Source of the DNA: a virus
Reading direction: 5' to 3' (one strand)
DNA length: 36,357 nt
IMG/VR virus record: IMGVR_UViG_3300005589_000064
Span: 1 to 36,357 of that record
Shown: positions 1 through 6,680 of the stretch, piece by piece
How the letters are laid out: every line of letters begins with the position of its first letter
Position numbering within the stretch: the stretch's first letter is position 1
The notes under the pieces: generated by a model
Told to the model about the DNA's origin: nothing
Databases searched by the model: none
What the model saw: only the letters and a program-made list of their open reading frames with translations
Position numbers and translations under genes: made by a program

Positions 1-1
1 T

Positions 2-172
2 CCCCTGGACAAAGCCAAGCACACTGACATCAATCCTCTATATATTGCCGTCCCCGGTATAGAAGATCTCATTTCAGCCCTCGGCCTCGCACAGAGAATG
101 GGGGACCCCGCCATGGGCAAAATAGTTCTCGGGCACATTAAAGACCAGATCGAGAAGTCTATCACCCCGTAA
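2..172 (+). CDS. 3' end of an unidentified gene (partial)
   Basis: An open frame runs in from the left edge and ends with TAA at 170-172, giving 56 residues that end in KDQIEKSITP. The C-terminal part (AMGKIVLGHIKDQIEK) looks helical and amphipathic. A strong terminator follows 25 bases later, so this is the last gene of its transcript. I do not recognise the family. It could be a phage gene or, if the left part is not phage, a host gene. Only the tail is visible, so no function is assigned. Confidence 0.6.
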   Translation, partial: PLDKAKHTDINPLYIAVPGIEDLISALGLAQRMGDPAMGKIVLGHIKDQIEKSITP

Positions 173-196
173 ATATTAAAGATTAAAGCCACACTT

Positions 197-231
197 AAAA
201 GGCCCTGCTGAATTTCAGCAGGGCCTTTTTT
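197..231 (+). terminator. Rho-independent terminator
   Basis: The arm GGCCCTGCTGAA (201-212) pairs with TTCAGCAGGGCC (214-225). A-rich sequence lies on the left and six T (226-231) on the right, so it could work in both directions. It closes the partial gene ending at 172 and insulates the lysis block that starts at 406. Confidence 0.92.
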
Positions 232-240
232 GTGCTTTAA

Positions 241-405
241 AATCAACATGTAATGACTTTATGCCAAATAAACATCATTTCAAAGTTGACTATATGTCAA
301 ACCTATGTCATCTTGAGGCTAAATCGAGGATGACATTCCCCCCGACACTCCCCCCTACTCACCCCAGCATCCCCCTCGATGGACTCTAATCAAGAGGCTC
401 ACGAC
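241..405 (+). promoter_or_regulatory. Leader of the lysis block with a palindromic operator candidate
   Basis: No gene is seen here. TTGAC (286-290) and GTCAA (296-300) form a palindrome around TATAT. The 18-mer AAAGTTGACTATATGTCA (282-299) recurs as its exact reverse complement at 8921-8938, upstream of the zinc-ribbon/antirepressor pair. Further half-site-like TGTCAT and ATGAC words lie nearby (around 253 and 306-311). A shared transcription factor site is the simplest reading. No well-spaced -35/-10 pair was found, so the promoter itself is unresolved. Confidence 0.5.
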
Positions 406-642
406 ATGCATAAAATTTACAAAATCACCTCGCTGGCTCCGCAAAACCTCAAATCTGCGCTCAGCAAAATGCCCATGCCTCACCAGATCGTAAATAACCT
501 CGGCTGCCCTGTGTTTATCAGCCCGGACAGCAACCACGCTGTGCTCTTAGAGTCTTGTCCCCGTCACCGTACCCATGTAGCAACCGGCTGCAAGTGCCCG
601 ACCTGCGCACAAGCAGCACTTATAAGGAGGCAAAAGTCATGA
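406..642 (+). CDS. Small hypothetical phage protein with Cys motif
   Basis: This encodes 78 residues starting MHKIYKITSLAP. I chose ATG 406 over the in-frame ATG at 379 because GAGG (394-397) lies 8 bases upstream of it. The C-terminal half carries CPRHRTH and then CKCPTC, which could bind a metal, though only one tight CxxC pair is present. The stop overlaps the next gene's ATG at 639, so the two are probably translationally coupled. Family not recognised; position suggests the first gene of the rightward lysis/accessory block. Confidence 0.6.
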   Translation: MHKIYKITSLAPQNLKSALSKMPMPHQIVNNLGCPVFISPDSNHAVLLESCPRHRTHVATGCKCPTCAQAALIRRQKS

Positions 643-878
643 CCGCAGCCACCGCATACAAGATGGAAAACACCATGGGCCATATCCCTTGTTCTACCTC
701 TCCTGTTGACGCCAAGATCTACACACTCTCTCCTCCCACCGCGAAACCCCGACCTACTCTGATGGATGATCTCAAGCACGCCGAAGCTCACTTTGGCCCC
801 CTTATCCCCCATAACGCGGAGCTGGATCCGCGCCCACTCAAGGAGGTGATTGCCACATCAAGACTCATGAACCTGTAA
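639..878 (+). CDS. Small hypothetical phage protein
   Basis: This encodes 79 residues. The start ATG at 639 has a strong AAGGAGG about 8 bases upstream and overlaps the previous stop by four bases. The protein is rich in Pro and Thr in the middle, with a more structured C-terminus around LMDDLKHAEAHFGP. There are no membrane segments and no recognisable motif. Two hairpins follow (891-922 and 955-982), so this gene may end a short transcript unit. Confidence 0.6.
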   Translation: MTAATAYKMENTMGHIPCSTSPVDAKIYTLSPPTAKPRPTLMDDLKHAEAHFGPLIPHNAELDPRPLKEVIATSRLMNL

Positions 879-890
879 ACGCGCACACAA

Positions 891-922
891 CTCCCAGGAT
901 CAGGAGCCCCTCCGTCTGGGAG
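891..922 (+). terminator. Hairpin after the 639-878 gene, weak terminator candidate
   Basis: CTCCCAG (891-897) pairs with CTGGGAG (916-922) and is followed only by CTTTGG, so there is no real T-run. It may be a partial terminator or an RNA-stabilising hairpin. Confidence 0.35.
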
Positions 923-954
923 CTTTGGAAAGCACCAAGTTGTCTTTGATGTTG

Positions 955-982
955 ACGGGCCGAGGGTAAGGGCTCGGCCCGT
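955..982 (+). repeat. GC-rich stem-loop just upstream of a ribosome binding site
   Basis: ACGGGCCGAG (955-964) pairs perfectly with CTCGGCCCGT (973-982) around an 8-base loop. It ends 8 bases before the GGAG of the next gene. There is no T-run, so an mRNA stability element, an attenuator or an RNA-processing site is more likely than a terminator. Similar GC hairpins sit at 8858-8884 and 9942-9965. Confidence 0.55.
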
Positions 983-1002
983 TAATAAAAGGAGTGAGAA
1001 CG

Positions 1003-1395
1003 ATGGCAAGCAGAATTGTCGAAAGGATTGAAGCCCCACTGAATCTCGCAGCCGTGCGAGAAGTTATTCCCGATGCCAAGACAGCGACCGAAGGCATCCA
1101 CCGAATGATGACGGAAAAAGGGTTTGCAGTGTGTACCGTTGTCCGAGTGGTCAAGGCCTACGGCGGCAAGCTCTACGAAAAGCAGGTCAAGCATTACCGC
1201 GCGCAGGCTGGCATCGCCAGGGTTAATAAAGAGGTGGTGCGGGATTACGAAAAGCTTTGCAGTTGCTGCGGGCTTCAGCCGCGCAAGGGCCGGTTGCTGT
1301 GCAGCCTGTGTTTCTCGAATGCCCCCACCGACGCACCGGGGCAGCAGGTCAGTATTGGACACGCTTTAACGGGACATGCGGCCTGGGCATCATGA
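1003..1395 (+). CDS. Hypothetical protein with C-terminal zinc-ribbon-like motif
   Basis: This encodes 130 residues. ATG 1003 is preferred over GTG 994 because GGAG at 991-994 is correctly spaced for it. The N-terminal part reads as a small helical/DNA-binding-like domain (TEGIHRMMTEKGFAVC, RVVKAYGGKLYEKQVKHY). CSCCGLQPRKGRLLCSLC near residues 83-100 gives two CxxC pairs, a compact zinc ribbon. A nucleic-acid-binding role is inferred, not shown. The stop overlaps the next ATG (ATGA). Confidence 0.65.
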   Translation: MASRIVERIEAPLNLAAVREVIPDAKTATEGIHRMMTEKGFAVCTVVRVVKAYGGKLYEKQVKHYRAQAGIARVNKEVVRDYEKLCSCCGLQPRKGRLLCSLCFSNAPTDAPGQQVSIGHALTGHAAWAS

Positions 1396-1682
1396 AAACC
1401 CCACAAGCTGCCCTCAAGGCCTTTAAGAACAGCGGCAAGCTGGCCGAGCGCATCGAGGCCGCCCACATGCTACAGGCACAGCGCTATAACGAGGCCGCCG
1501 AAACTGGCCGCCTGATTGATGCCAACGACCCTTATTGCTCGATCTGGGGAAATGATTGGCCGGTGTGTAAGGGGTGCCCACTCGGGCCGGGATGCGAACT
1601 GTTTTACCGGTGGTGCGGAGAGGGTCCAGAAATCAAGAGAGTGATTGCGATCCAGATTGCCGAGATCGCGTGTGAACAATAG
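1392..1682 (+). CDS. Hypothetical Cys-rich phage protein
   Basis: This encodes 96 residues starting at ATG 1392, which shares ATGA with the previous stop. It has a helical N-terminus (ALKAFKNSGKLAERIEAAHM). A central Cys cluster follows: YCSIWGNDWPVCKGCPLGPG, then CELF and RWC, giving at least five cysteines suited to metal binding. No family is recognised. Tight coupling to the upstream zinc-ribbon gene suggests co-expression. Confidence 0.62.
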   Translation: MKTPQAALKAFKNSGKLAERIEAAHMLQAQRYNEAAETGRLIDANDPYCSIWGNDWPVCKGCPLGPGCELFYRWCGEGPEIKRVIAIQIAEIACEQ

Positions 1683-1689
1683 GTGCCAG

Positions 1690-1854
1690 ATGGCTAAGAT
1701 TTACCAGTTTCCGAACCAAGAAGTTGATAGCGAAAAAAGAAAGATAGCCGCCGAAGAGACAAGGCGTGCGATCCGGCGGCTCTATAAGGAGGCTAAAGGT
1801 GCCTTCCGGCGAATAGACGAATGGCCGACAAGGTGGGAAGAAAAACAGCCCTAA
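1690..1854 (+). CDS. Small charged helical protein
   Basis: This encodes 54 residues starting MAKIYQFPNQEV. Most of the chain is predicted helix rich in Lys, Arg and Glu (EETRRAIRRLYKEAKGAF), so it may bind nucleic acid or form a coiled coil. The ribosome site is weak (TAGGTG just upstream). It sits seven bases after the previous stop and directly upstream of the endolysin. Function unknown. Confidence 0.5.
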   Translation: MAKIYQFPNQEVDSEKRKIAAEETRRAIRRLYKEAKGAFRRIDEWPTRWEEKQP

Positions 1855-1868
1855 CACATGGAGACATC

Positions 1869-2333
1869 ATGACTATCAGCAGTAACCAGCTCCGGCAACT
1901 CATCGCGGAAACGCTTAAGGATGCAGACCTTTACTCGGGCGACGCGGTTGAGCTCCTCATGGGCACCTCCGCCCAAGAGTCACATCTTGGCTCCTATATC
2001 CACCAAATCAATGGACCTGCTCTCGGTATATTTCAGATGGAGCCAGCTACAGAAGAAGATATTTGGAATAACTACCTCCGATACAAATCCAGCCTCTCGG
2101 CGGTAGTCAAAACAGTGATGACCGGCAACCCTAATGAGCTCGCATGGAACCTGAAGTACGCCATCCTTATGGCTCGAATCCACTACCTCAGAGTCAAGGC
2201 GGGCCTCCCTGACAGCGCTAACGTGCACGCCATGGCTCTTTACTGGAAGCAGTATTACAACACCCCCCTTGGCAGGGGCACCGCTAAAGAGTTTGCCAAG
2301 AACTACGCGAGGTATGCAGCCGATGAATCTTAA
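1869..2333 (+). CDS. Endolysin, lytic-transglycosylase (SLT/lysozyme-like) type
   Basis: This encodes 154 residues. Residues 35-59 hold the transglycosylase signature: QESHLG with the probable catalytic Glu37, then GPALGIFQMEP, the usual A-x-G-x-x-Q block. Enzymes of this fold cleave the MurNAc-GlcNAc bond of peptidoglycan. There is no signal peptide or membrane anchor, so it should depend on a holin to reach the wall; a holin candidate overlaps its 3' end. I chose ATG 1869 because an upstream ATG at 1821 would overlap the previous gene and lacks a ribosome site. The start is preceded by GGAG (1860-1863). Confidence 0.85.
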   Translation: MTISSNQLRQLIAETLKDADLYSGDAVELLMGTSAQESHLGSYIHQINGPALGIFQMEPATEEDIWNNYLRYKSSLSAVVKTVMTGNPNELAWNLKYAILMARIHYLRVKAGLPDSANVHAMALYWKQYYNTPLGRGTAKEFAKNYARYAADES

Positions 2334-2892
2334 ATCAATCATCACGAAAGTAGGCACCAGCCTGTTCCGCGAAGCCGTCCCGGGTGGTGGCTTGATCCTC
2401 GATACGGTCAACGCGTTTTTGCCCAAAGATAAAAAGCTGGGTGCCGACGCCACCGGCAAGGATATCGAGGACGCAGTGAACACACTCCCGCCAGAACAGC
2501 GTGCCATGGTTCTCACTAAAGAGTACGACGTGGAGATTGCCGACATTGAATCGTGGACCAGCATCCAGCAGTCCCACAGCGAGGCCGATCAGTCTGGGCA
2601 CTCAACCCGCCCCGAGATCGCCTTGGCCATGGCTCGGGTCGTCGCATTTGCCATTATCGCTGTGGTGTCCATTTGGACTGTCGCTGTCTACCGGGGCAAT
2701 GTCGAAACACTCAAGGTTCTCTCCGACTCCAGTATGTTGATTTTTACCATTCTCGCAACACCCACAGTGCTCCTGCGATCCTACTTCGGACTCAGAACCA
2801 GGGAGAAAACCGAACAAACCCGTGCTGGTGCGGGTGTCGTGCCGCCATCAAACCCAATCGCAGAGATGATTGGGGCCTGGCGGTCAAAATAA
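2323..2892 (+). CDS. Putative holin, two or three membrane segments
   Basis: This encodes 189 residues starting MNLKSIITKV. ATG 2323 has GAGG at 2309-2312; the in-frame ATG at 2314 is too close to it. The N-terminal ~95 residues are soluble and acidic. Two clear hydrophobic stretches follow at about residues 98-122 (VVAFAIIAVVSIWTVAVY) and 131-152 (SSMLIFTILATPTVLL), then a charged tail. The layout resembles the 3TM-type holin/GTA holin families. The 11-base overlap with the endolysin strongly supports a lysis role. The holin call is inferred from topology and position. Confidence 0.65.
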   Translation: MNLKSIITKVGTSLFREAVPGGGLILDTVNAFLPKDKKLGADATGKDIEDAVNTLPPEQRAMVLTKEYDVEIADIESWTSIQQSHSEADQSGHSTRPEIALAMARVVAFAIIAVVSIWTVAVYRGNVETLKVLSDSSMLIFTILATPTVLLRSYFGLRTREKTEQTRAGAGVVPPSNPIAEMIGAWRSK

Positions 2893-2927
2893 AACCGTAC
2901 CGTACCAACCAACCAAGGAGACCAAAA

Positions 2928-3131
2928 GTGCTTAAATTCGACAAAATCATGAAAGGCTTCACTAAGACAATCACGGCGTTAGACAACCTGGCTGAAAGTA
3001 AGCTCCACGAAATTAACGCGATAGACGAGCAGGCCGCCAGATTGAGCGAGATGAGGCGTGGCGCTAACGAAGAGGGCTCCGCGGCGTCCGCCACCGCCAA
3101 TAAGTTGCGCGAACTCATAGGCGCAGAATGA
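2928..3131 (+). CDS. Small coiled-coil protein of the lysis cluster
   Basis: This encodes 67 residues from a GTG start at 2928, preceded by AAGGAG at 2915-2920. Nearly the whole chain is heptad-like helix (KLHEINAIDEQAARLSEM...ATANKLRELIG). There is no signal peptide or membrane segment, so it is not an obvious spanin. Short coiled-coil proteins of this kind are often found next to phage holins; their role is not established. The stop overlaps the next ATG at 3128. Confidence 0.62.
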   Translation: MLKFDKIMKGFTKTITALDNLAESKLHEINAIDEQAARLSEMRRGANEEGSAASATANKLRELIGAE

Positions 3132-3223
3132 TCAAAGCAATCCTCGCCGCCCTCGCCATCTCCATGGCTGATGGCATCGTAACAGCCTTGGTGATACTGG
3201 CGGCGATTTATCAATGGGGGTGA
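3128..3223 (+). CDS. 31-residue single-pass membrane protein
   Basis: ATG 3128 overlaps the stop of the previous gene (ATGA) and the frame ends with TGA at 3221-3223. The product, MIKAILAALAISMADGIVTA followed by LVILAAIYQWG, is almost entirely hydrophobic. It would insert as one or two short membrane helices. Its place between holin/coiled-coil and MazG genes suggests a lysis accessory such as an antiholin or second holin. This is inferred from topology alone. Confidence 0.55.
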   Translation: MIKAILAALAISMADGIVTALVILAAIYQWG

Positions 3224-3226
3224 CCC

Positions 3227-3328
3227 ATGGAACAGCACAAGGTGGACATGAGTTATATCGGTTGGGCGGTGTGCATGGTTATCGGGATCATCATTTTCAT
3301 CATGAGTAACGGAGTCAAATTGTTATGA
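3227..3328 (+). CDS. 33-residue single-pass membrane protein
   Basis: ATG 3227 lies three bases after the previous stop. The product has a short polar N-terminus (MEQHKVDMSYIG) and one membrane helix (WAVCMVIGIIIFIM), with a short tail. The stop TGA at 3326-3328 overlaps ATG 3325 of the MazG-like gene (ATGA). No clear ribosome site was seen, so translation probably depends on coupling from upstream. Likely part of the lysis set, but unproven. Confidence 0.55.
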   Translation: MEQHKVDMSYIGWAVCMVIGIIIFIMSNGVKLL

Positions 3329-3825
3329 AGTTTATCGACTACCAATCAATCGCCGCAAGTACATGCCTGACCGAGAGCTACTGCCCTGAGTACCTGCGCC
3401 CCGAACTACTCTGCGAGGCGGGTGAAATCAACGGTCAGATCAGCAAGGTCGTCCGCAAGGATCACGACATAGACGTGGCCTGCCCTCTCATCGCCAAAGA
3501 GATTGGGGATGTGCTGTGGACCGCAAGCATGTGGGCACTGCTCAAGGGCATTAACGTCGAGGGCCTTGCCCTTGTTCGATACTCAGCCTACCCGCCCAAT
3601 ATCTCAATTTCGTACATGGAGGAGGTTGCCGCTGACATCATGATTGATGCCAGTATTTTTCGCATGACCCCGTCCCGGACTCAGCTTGAGGCCCTGCTCC
3701 GTCGCCTCGAAATCCTCGCCAACGCCATCGGCTACTCCATGCATCAAATCGCCTTGATGAATCAAGACAAGCTGTCTTGGCGCAAAGAGGAGGGGAAGAT
3801 CCAGGGGGCCGGTGATGTGCGCTGA
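3325..3825 (+). CDS. MazG-like nucleotide pyrophosphohydrolase
   Basis: This encodes 166 residues. The family layout is clear: a N-terminal helix starting MKFIDYQSIAAST, then CEAGEINGQISKVVRKD (first acidic metal-binding helix), EIGDVLWTASMWA (second, E-x-x-D) and a C-terminal NQDKLSWRKEEGKIQG, the usual ending N-x-x-KL-x-x-R. MazG-type enzymes hydrolyse NTPs or dNTPs to the monophosphate plus pyrophosphate using Mg2+. In phages they may clean nucleotide pools or affect (p)ppGpp levels. A ~45-residue stretch before the C-terminal motif (SYMEEVAADIMIDASIF and on) is longer than in minimal members. Confidence 0.75.
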   Translation: MKFIDYQSIAASTCLTESYCPEYLRPELLCEAGEINGQISKVVRKDHDIDVACPLIAKEIGDVLWTASMWALLKGINVEGLALVRYSAYPPNISISYMEEVAADIMIDASIFRMTPSRTQLEALLRRLEILANAIGYSMHQIALMNQDKLSWRKEEGKIQGAGDVR

Positions 3826-4027
3826 ATCGCTTTATTGCACGGGCTGTGGAATTCAAATCCTGGCCTACTTAGACCTTGGCGCCGTGATTGAGGTCACAGT
3901 CACCCGCCCTCACCTCGTTGGTGTCCCATCGGTGGGCTCGTCCTCAACCTACGCCGTTGAGCACCTTTGCCGGAACTGTGCCGATGAAGACGAGGTAGAC
4001 ATCATGGTTGATGATGGGGGGGGCTGA
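3815..4027 (+). CDS. Small zinc-finger-like protein
   Basis: This encodes 70 residues. The start is ATG 3815, with GTG 3812 as an alternative. AGGGGG lies about 8 bases upstream, inside the MazG-like gene. CTGCG near the N-terminus and CRNC near residue 55 give two CxxC pairs about 43 residues apart. The stretch between them is beta-like and the tail is acidic (DEDEVDIMVDDGGG). Zinc binding is inferred. The gene is coupled to the MazG-like gene and to the HNH gene that starts three bases after its stop. Confidence 0.6.
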   Translation: MCAESLYCTGCGIQILAYLDLGAVIEVTVTRPHLVGVPSVGSSSTYAVEHLCRNCADEDEVDIMVDDGGG

Positions 4028-4030
4028 CCG

Positions 4031-4351
4031 ATGAGCAAACCGTCTTACATGGAACTGTATCAGGCGCAAGGGGGAGACTGCTTTTACTGTGGCGCTCCCA
4101 TGGGGCCTGCCCGGAGTAATGCGCCACACCAGATGGGATGGACCACAGACCACTTTGTCCCCAAATGCAGGGGCGGTCAGTCACTCAACAATAACTTGGT
4201 CCTCTGCCACGCCATCTGCAACATGCGCAAGGGCGGCAGGTGGCCCACCAAGGCCGAGATTGCGAAGTTTCACAAGCTGTATACCCGCATGAAAAAACGT
4301 CGTGCCCGAATAGCACAGATGGAGCGCGAAGCAAGGAGGGAAGCGTCATGA
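4031..4351 (+). CDS. HNH endonuclease-like protein
   Basis: This encodes 106 residues. CFYCG (residues ~18-22) and the later LCHAICN give a CxxC...CxxxC zinc site around the core WTTDHFVPKCRGG with N-N-L between, the usual D-H...N...H/N nuclease fold. A Lys/Arg-rich tail (RMKKRRARIAQMEREARRE) would bind DNA. Phage HNH proteins act as homing nucleases or assist terminase in packaging. This one lies far from the terminase genes within the window. The last bases overlap the next ATG at 4348. Confidence 0.75.
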   Translation: MSKPSYMELYQAQGGDCFYCGAPMGPARSNAPHQMGWTTDHFVPKCRGGQSLNNNLVLCHAICNMRKGGRWPTKAEIAKFHKLYTRMKKRRARIAQMEREARREAS

Positions 4352-4653
4352 AGCCACTCGTAAATGTATCCGAAAATCAAGCCCCATGCGGCGTTTGTGA
4401 CGCATCCGACGATGAGCGCCACTATTACCATGTGACAAGCCCGGACGGGCGCATGCAGGCTGAGTGGGTGGTTTGTGAGGCGTGTCTGTATGAGATCTTG
4501 CTGCCTTGGTATCCGGATGTGGAGGAGGACGCAGCCAAGAATTCCCATTACGAATATGCAAAACGTGTCGTTAAGGGCTGGCCGGGCTGGAAGGGGGATA
4601 TTGCACTCGCCGCCTGGATCGCCGAAGAGCACAAAAAGGAGATTGCAGAGTGA
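4348..4653 (+). CDS. Hypothetical protein with two CxxC pairs
   Basis: This encodes 101 residues from ATG 4348 (ATGA overlap; GGAGGG upstream). CGVCD near residue 14 and CEACL near residue 46 could make a zinc ribbon around a beta-like segment (RHYYHVTSPDGRMQAEWVV). The C-terminal half is helical and ends WIAEEHKKEIAE. It is one of many Cys-pair proteins in this genome. Function unknown. Confidence 0.62.
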   Translation: MKPLVNVSENQAPCGVCDASDDERHYYHVTSPDGRMQAEWVVCEACLYEILLPWYPDVEEDAAKNSHYEYAKRVVKGWPGWKGDIALAAWIAEEHKKEIAE

Positions 4654-4721
4654 TGCAAAGCAAAGAAAACCCACCCGAGGAATCCGACCCCTGGGAGACG
4701 TGGGCCGAACTCTATCTGTAA
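4653..4721 (+). CDS. 22-residue micro-ORF
   Basis: ATG 4653 overlaps the previous stop (TGATG) and is preceded by AAGGAG at 4636-4640. The product is MQSKENPPEESDPWETWAEL plus two residues, acidic and unstructured. The next gene starts 9 bases after its stop and has its own strong ribosome site. It may be a real small protein or a coupling peptide. Confidence 0.4.
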   Translation: MQSKENPPEESDPWETWAELYL

Positions 4722-4730
4722 GGAGGCCCG

Positions 4731-4979
4731 ATGGCAACCAAGTCAAAACACGAAGCCGTCCCCAGGGGCATGCGTATCAAGATAACCCGTGCCATGCTCT
4801 GAGGGCTCACAGCAGAAGCCGCCGGGGAGCGGTACGAGTTATCAAAAAGCGGAGCCTTTTTTATTTTCCAACTAACAGTAGATAGCTTTTTCTTCGAGGA
4901 GGAAATGCCGGAGGACAAGTCCCTGGCGGGGTATCGAAAGGCGTGGAAAGATATCAACGGCCACTGCCTCAACCTCTGA
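4731..4979 (+). pseudogene. Reading frame interrupted by an in-frame TGA at 4800-4802
   Basis: ATG 4731 has a perfect AAGGAGG just upstream. The frame reads 23 residues (MATKSKHEAVPRGMRIKITR, AML), meets TGA at 4800-4802, then stays open for 58 more codons to TGA at 4977-4979. The downstream part looks like real protein (GLTAEAAGERYELSKSGAFF...FFFEEEMPEDKSLAGYRKAW). Either a nonsense mutation broke an ~82-aa gene or the TGA is recoded. A small hairpin GCCGC/GCGGT with a 6-base loop starts 15 bases after the TGA. The attP core implies that the host has tRNA-Sec. I call it a pseudogene by default. Confidence 0.55.
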
Positions 4980-5032
4980 ACAAGCGTCCAGTAAAAAACG
5001 GCTGAAAGGCCCTTGAATAGGGAAATCTTAGG

Positions 5033-5314
5033 ATGGGAAAATATACAACTCGCACACTTAAGCTTGAGCCGATCCCCGATGAACAGATCCCGGAGGCAAT
5101 TTGGAAACACAAGCCAGACCTCTATGGACTGCACGGCTACCGGGTTGCCCGGCTCGTGGGCACAGATATTTACCAATGGCAGTATGAGGATCTTGATGGC
5201 GAGTGGATTGATGAGGGAGAGGCCATTCAACTCCGCCCCATCAAAAAACAAAACCGCTGCTTTATCTGCAACGGCAACCACCTACCGGATGAGTGTCCGA
5301 AGAGGGGGAATTAA
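5033..5314 (+). CDS. Hypothetical protein with C-terminal zinc-knuckle-like motif
   Basis: This encodes 93 residues starting MGKYTTRTLKLEP. The middle is beta-like with many aromatic residues (YRVARLVGTDIYQWQYEDLD). The C-terminus carries CFICNGNHLPDEC, i.e. C-x2-C-x3-H-x4-C, one residue shorter than the classical CCHC knuckle, followed by KRGN. Such motifs usually contact single-stranded nucleic acid. The ribosome site is modest (TAGGG upstream). Family not recognised. Confidence 0.62.
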   Translation: MGKYTTRTLKLEPIPDEQIPEAIWKHKPDLYGLHGYRVARLVGTDIYQWQYEDLDGEWIDEGEAIQLRPIKKQNRCFICNGNHLPDECPKRGN

Positions 5315-5330
5315 GGAGGGAGATACCAAA

Positions 5331-5735
5331 ATGGATTGCTACAACCAAGTGAATGCACTGAGCAACGCTAAGAAGGCCGCCGACAAGATCCCTGAGATCA
5401 CTGATCAACTCCGCACAAGGATTCAGGTCTTGCGCTCAAAGCAGTCTGAAATCGAAAAGGAATTAAGCCAACTCGCACATGCAGTAGAGGCCCCTATGGA
5501 TGCCATACGCGCGGCGAAATTCATGGCAGAGTTTGCCCGGCTCAGAAGGGCGCGAAGGGCTCTGAAACAACAGGCTCTTGTGGCAAAAGTCGCCATCGCA
5601 AATGCAGAACAACCTTTCAACAAGTTCTGCCAGGAAGTCGCCCTGCAACATGACAGGAATAAGGGGATCTGTACGATGGCACAACTTGGCGCGGACAAGG
5701 TTTTTGCCAGGCTGTCAGGCAATGACCCGGGGTGA
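5331..5735 (+). CDS. Hypothetical coiled-coil protein
   Basis: This encodes 134 residues from ATG 5331, with AAGGAGGGAG just upstream. Residues ~15-60 are heptad-like (TDQLRTRIQVLRSKQSEIEK) and a basic helical stretch follows (ARLRRARRALKQQALVAKV), so it may oligomerise and bind nucleic acid. It is the last gene of the rightward block and is convergent with the leftward membrane gene ending at 5752; only 16 bases separate them and no clear terminator was seen. Confidence 0.65.
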   Translation: MDCYNQVNALSNAKKAADKIPEITDQLRTRIQVLRSKQSEIEKELSQLAHAVEAPMDAIRAAKFMAEFARLRRARRALKQQALVAKVAIANAEQPFNKFCQEVALQHDRNKGICTMAQLGADKVFARLSGNDPG

Positions 5736-5751
5736 AGCGGTTGATCCTGGG

Positions 5752-6237
5752 TTAATCTAAAGCCCTGGGCTGACTCTTCTCGTCTGTAGATCCGGGCGGC
5801 GGCGCCTGCATATAAACAACTTGTTTATCGCGCCCAACCAACAGGCCAATAACCAGGAAGACAGCGCCAAGAAAGAAGCCAACAAACCCCATGACCCCTG
5901 AAATAATGCCGCCACCAATTGCAGCGCCAGCGGCTTGCGCTCCAGCGTATTGCGCATCTGGGTCAACGTGAGTGGTCATGACACTCCCTGTGAAGATCAG
6001 GCCCGATAGCGGCAACAGCAATGAGAGTACAGCGCAAGAGATGAGTATTTTTCGCCACGCCTTTGGCGCGGACTCCGACCGAACGGCAATGACGATCCCC
6101 GCGACCCAGAAGGCAAGAAAGCTGATAGAGCCCCAAGAACTGCCTCTTTCTGGTGAAGCGGCAAAGGTTAGGGTCACAAGGACTGCGCCGATTATAGCGA
6201 GGATCAGGCCGCCGACGATACCTGCAAAAACTTTCAT
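5752..6237 (-). CDS. Four-helix membrane protein, lysogenic moron candidate
   Basis: This encodes 161 residues. Four hydrophobic segments are visible: about 4-27, 36-52, 63-86 and 105-135, the last very Gly-rich (AAIGGGIISGVMGFVGFFLG). A proline-rich polar C-terminus follows (APPPGSTDEKSQPRALD). It is the last gene downstream of the repressor on the minus strand, 14 bases after the secreted-protein gene, so it should be expressed in the lysogen. Inner-membrane proteins at this position often mediate superinfection exclusion or host-surface change. That role is inferred from position only. Confidence 0.65.
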   Translation of the reverse strand: MKVFAGIVGGLILAIIGAVLVTLTFAASPERGSSWGSISFLAFWVAGIVIAVRSESAPKAWRKILISCAVLSLLLPLSGLIFTGSVMTTHVDPDAQYAGAQAAGAAIGGGIISGVMGFVGFFLGAVFLVIGLLVGRDKQVVYMQAPPPGSTDEKSQPRALD

Positions 6238-6251
6238 TTGCTCGTCTCCAT

Positions 6252-6593
6252 TTAGGGTGGGTCCAAAGTTACGGCCTTACGCACCGTCCAGATTTCATGA
6301 ATAGAACCCGGTAGACGGATCTTGATTCGGCGATTCGATTTTTTAGGATAGGTCACGAAGACCTTCACACCGGCTTTAAGAATGAGGATCTTCTTACTAT
6401 CATAGAGCTTCTTTAGCGCCACATAGTCTTCTGAATCTTTGTAATTTATCGCCTGCTCGAGTATTGCCCTTGAGGGTGAGGCTATATAACCATTCTTTGT
6501 AACGCCCGGCAGCTCAACTGCGGCCACAAAGGAGGCTGAGCCAAGAGCAAAAAACAAAACAACAGCAACAGAAATAGCAAATTTCCTTAACAT
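6252..6593 (-). CDS. Secreted/periplasmic small protein, moron candidate
   Basis: This encodes 113 residues starting MLRKFAISVAVVLFFALGSA, a clear signal peptide probably cleaved near SFVAA-VE. The start is the ATG at 6593, which has GAGGTG 5 bases upstream; a GTG at 6608 is less likely. The mature part is helical, then has a basic beta-rich end (KVFVTYPKKSNRRIKIRLPG, IHEIWTV) that may be an SH3-like domain. It lies in the repressor operon, so lysogen expression is likely. No family is assigned. Confidence 0.65.
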   Translation of the reverse strand: MLRKFAISVAVVLFFALGSASFVAAVELPGVTKNGYIASPSRAILEQAINYKDSEDYVALKKLYDSKKILILKAGVKVFVTYPKKSNRRIKIRLPGSIHEIWTVRKAVTLDPP

Positions 6594-6680
6594 GCCATCA
6601 CCTCGCACTAAGTAAAATTGTAATATATTATCAACAGGATATCACATCAGCATGCCAACTGCGAATAAAAAACTGAGAGA

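Noticed and set aside
379-405. Nine-codon extension of the first lysis-block gene from ATG 379
   Set aside because: No ribosome site before 379; GAGG at 394-397 clearly serves ATG 406.
1980-2564. Leftward 194-codon frame opposite endolysin and holin genes
   Set aside because: The rightward frame holds a clear SLT motif; the leftward one is low-complexity Ser/Val-rich sequence with no recognisable feature.
2928-3131. Coiled-coil protein as a spanin
   Set aside because: It lacks a signal peptide, lipobox or membrane segment, and no embedded or overlapping outer-membrane partner frame was recognised.
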